Assembly: GCF_026151205.1 (NCBI RefSeq)
Contig: NC_087081.1
Coordinates: forward strand, 14,242,340 to 14,292,339
From: Bolinopsis microptera
Taxonomy: Eukaryota > Ctenophora > Tentaculata > Lobata > Bolinopsidae
DNA length: 50,000 nucleotides
Direction: 5' to 3'
This document shows, one piece after another, positions 43,301 through 50,000 of the stretch. Positions within the stretch are counted from its first letter, which is position 1, and the number at the start of each line of letters is the position of its first letter. A program made the position numbers and the translations under genes. Under the pieces are notes generated by a model. That model was not told the origin of the DNA and ran no database searches. It worked only from the letters and a program-made list of their open reading frames with translations.

Positions 43301-46300
43301 GGTTTAATCGTAATAGAATAAATAATGTTTTTAGTTGGAAATGGTGTTAAAGTTTACTAAAATTGAGTACAAATCGTCTAATATTATAATATGTCGTCTA
43401 AAATGAGCAAAGCAGCAGGTGGTCAAAAATAAATAACCAGCGGAACAGGTTTTCGTCAGTTAAAGTTTGATAGGTCAGTCGTTTTGCCACACAATGCTAT
43501 ATCTATAATCAGTTTGTTTTCAGTCTGCCTTGCTTAAAGTCAGTATGTTTCTCTGTCAGTCTGTCTGTTTGTCTGTCTATATCTTGTGGGCCTCGTATTC
43601 GTAATCGTCTCGAATAACATTCATTACGTATGATGTTAGAAGCACAATGCTCATCTGAAGTCAGTTTTACTCATCAAATTAATACCTAACTACAATTTAT
43701 TGTTCATGTAACTATTGAACGTCGAGATCAGAGAGATCGAGCACAAATGACGGCTTCAGATTTAGCAAAGCGAGCTAATATTCAGAGATAGCGAGAAATT
43801 TTTTGCGCTGTAAGTAAATAATGATAACATTGTCTGCGAGTCGATATTTGTGCGGCATGGAGCTTCTGAGGAAAGAGATCCTGGCCTGGCCAGCTAGTCG
43901 TATTAACAAGCCCTGTCATAACAAAAGCTAGAGCGAGCAATATATTGCGCGCTGCATTTTAGCTACAGCGCAAGAAGAAAAGACCTTATAATATCCTTTC
44001 TGCGCGTGCTGGTAGGTTTATATCTATACTACGTAATAAAGATAATAACATAACCGAAAGTAACACTTATTATCAGCAGATTATGTAATTATATCATTAT
44101 CGATAATTACCTGCAAGATTACAATAACACCAGCAACGATACCAACGTAAAGCATATTGTTCTCAACAAAGTTCATCATAGACGTCTTGCATCCCTGAAA
44201 GGAGAAACAGATTTAAAATAGTTGTCGTCATGGTAACAAGCGGGCAGAAGCAAAACAAAGGTGTCAAACTCTCTCAACATCTATTCTCAAATAACTTAGG
44301 GTATATCAGCTACAGTGGGGTGCCATATGTTTTGGTAATTTCTGATAATGACAATATTAACAGTGTTAAAGCCATTAATTTTAGTAATTACACTCACAGC
44401 TAACAATATCACGTGACCTGCACTCAGACTCGCGCGCAAAAATGCGGGCACGTCAGGAATGACCAAAAAACATGGCACCCCAATGTCTACCCAAAATTAC
44501 TAAGCACTTGAAGATTGTATCATGTGTTATCCAGTTTTATATCTAAAGAATCGGTGGCAGCCATAGTACAGTGGGGGTAATGAACAGAGTGGAAAATATG
44601 GCCCATTCAGCAGATTTTAGGCTTGCAGCGTTTATCGTCCGTTTATCGTTTTGAAAAACGATCAATGTTTTTGATAACAGTAATCGCTGAAAAAACCGAT
44701 ATTCGTGCAAAAAACGTCTTAACTTTTTCTGGAAAAAATTAAATCCAAGATTTTCCACTGTGTGAGTGAGGTTAATCAACATTAATAACAGATATAACAC
44801 AGTGGCCGGGTGCTATGTATATAAAATATGTCATCTCCTAAAACCACTTACCCCCGAGTTAATTTCATCGTTTGTTCGGTAGTCTGCCTTACTCCCACAG
44901 GTATCATCGTCTCTGTTGGCCTCCTTGCAGCAACTGCGATAGTATTTAGTTAAATTAATTAATAAAGTCGAATTTTATACAGCACTTTATTATTAAAGTT
45001 ATCAGTCTATTGATATGGTTTATACTTTATATGCAATGCAGCAAACGGGCACAACGGTCGGTTAAATTTTCAGGATTGTTAAGTACGGACACTAAACCAA
45101 ACAGTTGAATCCAACTGAAGAAATCTACAAATAATCATACAAGTGATAGGGTAGCGCGGGGTAATTTGGACCATTTTTTAAGTTTTTTTCCCTGCGCCCC
45201 CTTGTTGAGAAGGAGTTTGTCGAATGGAGTCTTGACTACAAAATGGTATATACAAAAAAACATTGACTCCATTAATTGTGGGCGTGGCAGGCCCTTGAAA
45301 AGGTCAGACCCCCCGGTCTGAATTACCCCTCCCCATGGGGTAATTTGGACCACTTCTATTTTCACTCCATGAAGTGGGATTAGTCATTTTCACAACTTTA
45401 ACTGGTTCAGGACCTCTCATGAATAGTTTTGAGTACATGTAATTGACATAACCAATTAAGCAATTAATTGTGGCCGCGCCCATGTCAAAAGTGGTCGGAA
45501 TTACCCCGGAAAATCAAAAATTGTCTAATTGACTGAATTTTCTGCAAAACTTGTTTTAATGACCTTTCTGAACATATCTGTATACCTATGGACACTTACC
45601 ATCTCATGGTCAAGTAACAAATTGAATTTTACTAAAGTGGTCCAAATTACCCCGGTCGCGCGTATAAATCTGAACATTGGATGGCTGATCTTTTACTCCG
45701 GCAGCTACCATCTTTTCTTCCAACATATCAAAAAATCTATCTACTGTATCTTGGGAGAGTCCCTTTGCCCGGGCTGAGGTGACAGTTTCAGGTTTTCTTA
45801 GGGAGACTTCTGTCTTGTAACGTTTTCGAAATGATAGATACCATTCATCTCCGGGCCTGTCCAATGTGAAAGGGGTCTTGAGTTTTCTAATCTTTACATA
45901 CTCCTGAACCATGTCAAGCACCTGGTCCTTCCCAATGGGCCACCCAAGATCTGAGCAGTACTGTATAGCCAAGACAATATACTTTTCATCCTCCGTAGAT
46001 AGGGCTGTTGGTCGACCTACTCTTACTTCAGTCGCAGGGACAAAAGGATTTTGCGGCATGTACGAAATCGCGAAATTTCCCATTCTCCACGACAAATTTT
46101 ATGTATAGTTTAATGTATAGCCTGTTAAATTTCGCGATATCGCGAAATTTGGCCAAAATAATCGCGAAATCCTTTTGTCCCTGTTCAGTCGTGATAGGAG
46201 TGTTGTCTTTGGCACAGCAAAATGCTTACTAGCAAAGTTAATGGACATTCTACCAGCCTTAACTTCATCTTGGGCTTTCTTTAAGGAATCCTCCTTGACA

Positions 46301-49300
46301 GGTAATCTCTTTTTAACATAGTTCCTAGGCATGATTTTACCAAAACAACGTCCTCAAAGACTCTAAACAGCTTAATATAACCTAAAATGCGATTGTTGTA
46401 ATATTTGAATAATAGGTAGAAAGATTAGGTCCAAGATAAGGTCGCTAAAAACAACAATTTCAAGAAAAAATTGATTGACTGCTAGAAATTTTCGATGGAC
46501 AGATCAATTCTGGACCATAACAAACACAGTACTAGGAAAACAGCAAAGTACTAGGAAGGGAAATAGACTGAGTGTAAATAGATAATTGTTGGGCTAAACT
46601 GTATAAAGATGATCTAATTGGATTAAAAACTCCAGTCTTGGTATGGAAAAATGTAGAACAGGATTACTGAATGACTCAATTTACTCCTGGGAGAAAACAA
46701 TATAGCTCAGAACTGTTATTTTAGGAAAAATTTGAGGTGGTCCAAATTACCCCATTGCTGGTCGGATTTACCCCTGCGCTGGTCGGAATTCCCCCGCGGT
46801 CGGAATTACCCCGCGCTACCCTATTAATTAGAAAAATAAGAAGATCATAGTGGGGAAGAGATCACGAAGTGTAACGTGTGAAAATACCACTGTAGTGTAA
46901 CTAATTGTAGTGTAACTAATTGTAGTGTAATTGTAGTGTAATTGTAGTGTAAATGTAGTGTAACTAATTGTAGTGTAACTGTAGTGTAACTAATTGTAGT
47001 GTAACTGTAGTGTAACTAATTGTAGTATAACTGTAGTGTAAATGTAGTGTAACTAATTGTAGTGTAACTGTAGTGTAACTAATTGTAGTGTAACTGTAGT
47101 GTAACTAATTGTAGTGTAACTGTAGTGTAACTGTAGTGTAACTGTAGTGTAACTAATTGTAGTGTAACTAATTGTAGTGTAACTAATTGTAGTGTAACTA
47201 ATTGTAGTGTAACTAATTGTAGTGTAACTAATTGTAGTGTAACTGTAGTGTAACTAATTGTAGTGTAACTAATTGTAGTGTAACTAATTGTAGTGTAACT
47301 AATTGTAGTGTAACTAATTGTAGTGTAACTGTCATGTAGTGTAACTGTAGTGTAACTAATTGTAGTGTAACTGTAGTGTAACTAAGTTAGTACCTGTTGG
47401 GAACGATATCTCCGTTAGTTTGATCCTTAAAGTCAGCATTCAAACTAGACCAATCATTAGGACCATCAACACCACAGCAGTCGAACTGAGGAAGAGAAAA
47501 TTAATTAGTACCGATTTTCTGATTTATTTTTAATTAGTTAGGCGTGATATTTAGTTCTGCTTTTTGAGAAAGATTTTAATATAATTTATCAACAATATTA
47601 TTGTTGGGCTGGGGTAGTTATTAATTTTATTTTTTTCGTTTTTTTTGCCTTAAAAAATATTTTTTCATTTTGTTGTTTCAATGAACCACCATATAATATT
47701 TCTAGTCTAGTGCTTAAATCTAAAATTAATTTACATTTTCCTGGATCAGGTCGATTGTCTCCTTAATAATGTCAGCTTCGTCCTTATCCTCGTCACCATA
47801 GTAACCAATCAGCTCCTGAGTCCTGGTTGTAGCGTACTGAAATGTGTACATTGAACATCGTGGTAATAAAATTAAACTGAAATGCTGAATAGCTGAATCA
47901 TTAGATTAAATAAATTTAAGGGGGTAATACATGCCAAAATATCCACAATCCACATGTATGCATTATGTTTTTCGAACATATAAATATAATACGAAAATGT
48001 TGTAAACACAACCAAGAGTAATGAACAACGAGTTTCGGCTTTTCACCTAATTTAATTTGGACAAACAGACAGAAAAAATCATTGACTCAGGCAATAACTA
48101 GGTTAAATTAATAAATCTTAATAATATAATTTATTATTATATAATAAATATAATTTAAAGCTAGACGATATATATCTGTTGACATTTTACTGACACCACA
48201 ACAACCACTTTAACACGTTACACTACTTTATGATTAGAAGGGTTCCTGCTAGTGATACGTACTAAATATGATAACAAGTGCAAATATTGCAGTTAACACA
48301 ACCACTGCTAAATACCATGATTGGAATCGTTTTTAAGAGGGAGTTCTAAAATTAACAATGTTTCTTATTATGAAGTATATTTACTTTAATTATACTTAAT
48401 TTATTAATCTATATTAAGTGTTTCTCACCGACTCGACGCTGGATTTCATAGCAACACATCCTACAGCAACCACGATCTCCATCAGCATAATCACGATAAG
48501 GAATCCCATGTACTGTAAATGTTATTGGAATGTTATTGTCAGCATGGAATATTTCAAGGAATGTAAGGATTAGGTATTTATCAATAAACAGAATTTGTCC
48601 GACCGAACTACTTACCTTATTCTTGGACTTTCATGAAAAAATACATTCGTTGATTCTTACATTTCTTAGTGACAAACTTTTAAAAGAATATCCTTGTGTT
48701 TAAAGACTTACAGCCTTGAGCAGGAACATTGCTTCACAGCACGCTCCAATGAAACCACAGAGTCCCACAAGAAGCAACAGAGATCCAATTACGATAGATA
48801 TGATCGGGACGTTGAATATGCTGAAATAGTTCTTGATTTATTTGAAGAACTCGAAATTCAAAGATAAGATAAAGTATTGGTATTTTATCAAGAATAGCTT
48901 ATAGCAGGTCACCAAACGTTTAATGATATATATGTAATATTATATCAACCAAGTCATATTCTAACTATTTGTAAATTTTACATATCTAAGCAACTTGGCA
49001 GTTCGTTTGGTTAGTTTCGTTTAGTTTCTGGAAGTTGAAGAAAATTAAGCTCTTTTTGACACAATTACAAAATATTTGATCAATTCTTTTATCTGTATTT
49101 AACACGAGGTAATACACAAAGGGGTATAAAGTGAACATTGAATTTGCAAATTGTTACATTTAGTAGAATTTAATCACACTCAAAGGAAATGCTCACTATT
49201 CAAATGTTCAAATTATATATAATTAATTTCCTTAATCCAGACTAAATCTTAACTCATTTTAGTCATAATTCCGTGTTATGTCGTTACTACTACAGCTGCC

Positions 49301-50000
49301 TTTAATCTTTATATAATGTAACGAGTGTACATGTGGAGTTTACATTGTAGACTGTAGTAACCACTGCACTGCCCGTGTAGTGTAATTGTATTGTAATTAA
49401 GATGTTGAGTGTACTGATTTCAGACATTGTGTACCTCTCTCTATAACTTGATATATTGTGTAGTGTAATTGTATTGTGTTGTACATTTTGTGTGGTAATT
49501 AAGATGTTGAGTGTGCTGGTTTCAGACATTGTGTACGTTATCTCTATTATAACATGCTGGTCTGACACACTACCACACCTTATTTGATGAGTATTTAAAT
49601 ATAAAATACTATGTAGTTAACAGATCACCCACCAATAAACGTCATGCTTATATCATCTACTCTAGGAAATAGATGAGGTCGAGTTAATCATGGGAACACT
49701 GAACAATGTGGTGAAATATTAGTCCACAAAAGAATAGAAGAAGCTAACTGCATTCCTATATTGTCTGCATTCTAAACTTTTTTATCAGTTAATTGCTGAA
49801 CTTGAAATTTTAAAAAAGGGGAAATTTCTAAACTTATTTTTCTAACAAGATTGGCATTTGGAACATGAATTAAACAACTACTATACAATATACATTCTTC
49901 ACAGATTTGAAATGTATTTTCACTACACAGCACATACAATGTATTATATAAATATATATATCATACAATTTATACTCACAATATACAATGTGTACTCACT
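40389..50000 (-). CDS. Tetraspanin, spliced, 5' end beyond the window
   Basis: Minus-strand exons with GT-AG borders and matching phases: 49661-49629, 48820-48712, 48512-48429, 47836-47735, 47485-47394, 44933-44852, 44194-44111 and 40457-40389 (stop). Together they encode about 217 residues of a four-pass membrane scaffold protein. Reading order: short loop (DDISMTFIGG); TM2 with VGLCGFIGACCEAMFLLKAY; TM3 (GFLIVIMLMEIVVAVGC); large extracellular loop with the signature FDCCGV, PNS-CC split across an intron, DTC and GGC (six cysteines); TM4 (MLYVGIVAGVIVILQ then IAILIMA); and a short tail ending YENF. Tetraspanins organise membrane microdomains and partner receptors. TM1 is missing and should lie just past 50000, where the last base is followed on the minus strand by a GTGAGT donor. 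Subfamily not assigned. Confidence 0.92.
41995..42050. repeat. Short tandem repeat (GTTCAGGGTTAAACGAA-type)
   Basis: About four diverged units of 17-18 bp, such as AAGTTCAGGGTTAGACG, inside the last tetraspanin intron. Confidence 0.75.
42200..42415. repeat. ~20-bp minisatellite with higher-order structure
   Basis: Units such as GTTTGTGGCGCGTGAGTCAG and GTTCCGTGATGTGGACCTGA alternate, and a block of about 80 bp (GATAAGTTTGTGGCGCG ... GATGTGGACCTGACTCAC) occurs twice. It lies in the last tetraspanin intron. The minus-strand open frame over it is a repeat artefact. Confidence 0.85.
44313..44485. mobile_element. Mariner-like MITE in a tetraspanin intron gap
   Basis: The left end CAGTGGGGTGCCATATGTTTT is mirrored at the right by AAAACATGGCACCCCAATG. 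TA flanks the left end (44311-44312); the right flank is degraded. About 173 bp, no ORF. It lies in the intron between the exons at 44852-44933 and 44111-44194. Confidence 0.65.
44570..44790. mobile_element. Possible second small inverted-repeat element
   Basis: CAGAGTGGAAAAT (about 44586) is mirrored by ATTTTCCACTGTG (about 44751), and AAAACGAT strings form a small hairpin in the middle (about 44649-44663). The start TACAGTGGGGG resembles a Tc1/mariner end, but the matching right end is unclear. Confidence 0.35.
45610..46332 (-). pseudogene. Pogo/Tigger-like transposase N-terminal half, interrupted
   Basis: From Met 46332 the minus strand reads MPRNYVKKRLPVKEDSLKKA, then GRMSINFASKHFAVPKTTL, a psq-type helix-turn-helix as in pogo, Tigger and CENP-B-like proteins. 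A 149-bp MITE (46035-46183) interrupts it. It resumes as VRVGRPTALSTEDEKYIVLA, then GWPIGKDQVLDMVQEYV, RPGDEWYLSFRKRY and SLRKPETVTSARA, the CENP-B-type DNA-binding second helix-turn-helix region. It stops (45610) just after a PSN tripeptide that normally precedes the catalytic core, by running into a copy of the terminal motif. After ignoring the MITE a 1-bp frame offset remains, so it is inactive. Confidence 0.85.
46035..46183. mobile_element. 149-bp hAT-type MITE inserted in the transposase gene
   Basis: The TIR CAGGGACAAAAGGATTT at 46035 is mirrored by AAATCCTTTTGTCCCTG ending at 46183. The 8-bp target duplication TTCAGTCG flanks it at 46027-46034 and 46184-46191. An 8-bp duplication with CAGGG-type ends is the hAT hallmark. 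The interior carries TTTCGCGATATCGCGAAA palindromes. The ORF ends at 46095 and 46099 are artefacts of the insertion. Confidence 0.92.
46888..47386. repeat. 15-bp/11-bp compound minisatellite next to a tetraspanin exon
   Basis: About 35-40 units of TGTAGTGTAACTAAT (15 bp) and TGTAGTGTAAC (11 bp) in mixed order, ending about 8 bp before the donor site of the exon at 47394-47485. On the transcribed strand the intron therefore begins with this array. Similar GTGTAGTGTAATTGTA seeds occur at about 49375 and 49459 in another intron. Confidence 0.93.
49300..49570. repeat. Diverged ~120-bp tandem duplication in a tetraspanin intron
   Basis: GTAATTAAGATGTTGAGTGT plus CAGACATTGTGTAC occurs at about 49393 and 49494, each preceded by a TGTAGTGTAATTGTATTGT string. 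Confidence 0.8.

Larger units (their letters stand above)
45149..46821 (-). mobile_element. Pogo-type DNA transposon, internally deleted
   Basis: The TIR GGGTAGCGCGGGGTAATT at 45149 is mirrored at 46821, with TA target duplications at 45147-45148 and 46822-46823, as in the Tc1/mariner/pogo superfamily. The motif GGGGTAATTTGGACC or close variants (GGGGTAATTCCGACC) recurs at least eight times in both orientations (for example 45158, 45337, 45491, 45637, 46736, 46760, 46798). The minus strand keeps the N-terminal DNA-binding half of a transposase; the DDE catalytic half is gone. It sits in the 2.4-kb tetraspanin intron. Confidence 0.88.

Noticed and set aside
43800-43870. Alternative last tetraspanin exon after a TTTACTTACAG acceptor (minus strand)
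   Set aside because: It would give a short basic tail without finishing TM4; the exon at 40457-40389 completes the hydrophobic segment in the right phase.
46888-47386. Possible CRISPR-like array
   Set aside because: Units are contiguous with no unique spacers, and the context is a eukaryotic intron.

Overview
The window is eukaryotic DNA, most likely from an invertebrate animal. It is AT-rich and repeat-dense. It holds one clearly spliced host gene with GT-AG introns, a tetraspanin. It also has short vertebrate/metazoan-type TTAGGG interstitial runs, several families of non-LTR retrotransposons (LINEs), and many small terminal-inverted-repeat (TIR) elements. No bacterial-style operons, rRNA, tRNA or CRISPR array were found. 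A marine invertebrate such as a cnidarian is plausible from the transposon families as I remember them, but I cannot name the species.

Layout. 285-9000: a stack of nested mobile elements. An inverted-repeat (foldback) repeat was entered by an RTE-like LINE (element A). Element A was then split, inside its reverse transcriptase, by a second retroelement that carries two PHD fingers, a reverse transcriptase and a PD-D nuclease-like C-terminus. An exact 11-bp target-site duplication marks this second insertion. 9000-12840: repeat fragments and unassigned sequence. 12840-16030: three decayed LINE reverse transcriptase fragments, one of them split by a 604-bp near-perfect palindrome. 17075-20149: a second RTE-like LINE (element B), open over its whole length but without its start codon, followed by a decayed ORF1 fossil on the other strand. 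21000-25750: repeats, including a 172-bp triplication, a TIR element, and a 1.1-kb inverted-repeat element built from 11-bp units. 25878-27045: an unidentified minus-strand coding region with at least two well-supported exons and a coiled-coil segment. 27572-29573: two TIR elements. 30164-30845: a 48-bp minisatellite that keeps an open frame. 32030-32560: another copy of the first foldback family, with telomere-like repeats. 35049-38760: a hAT-like MITE and a long fossil LINE.

40271-50000: the tetraspanin gene on the minus strand. Eight coding exons can be read with consistent phase. They give TM2, TM3, the large extracellular loop with CCG and six cysteines, TM4 and the cytoplasmic tail; the TM1 exon lies just beyond the right edge. 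Its introns host a mariner-like MITE, an internally deleted pogo-type transposon (itself hit by a 149-bp hAT-type MITE with an 8-bp duplication) and a 15/11-bp minisatellite.

How the parts relate: apart from the tetraspanin and possibly the 25.9-27.0 kb gene, the coding content is selfish DNA. The nesting gives relative ages: foldback repeat, then element A, then the PHD element; pogo element, then the hAT MITE; LINE fossil, then the palindrome.
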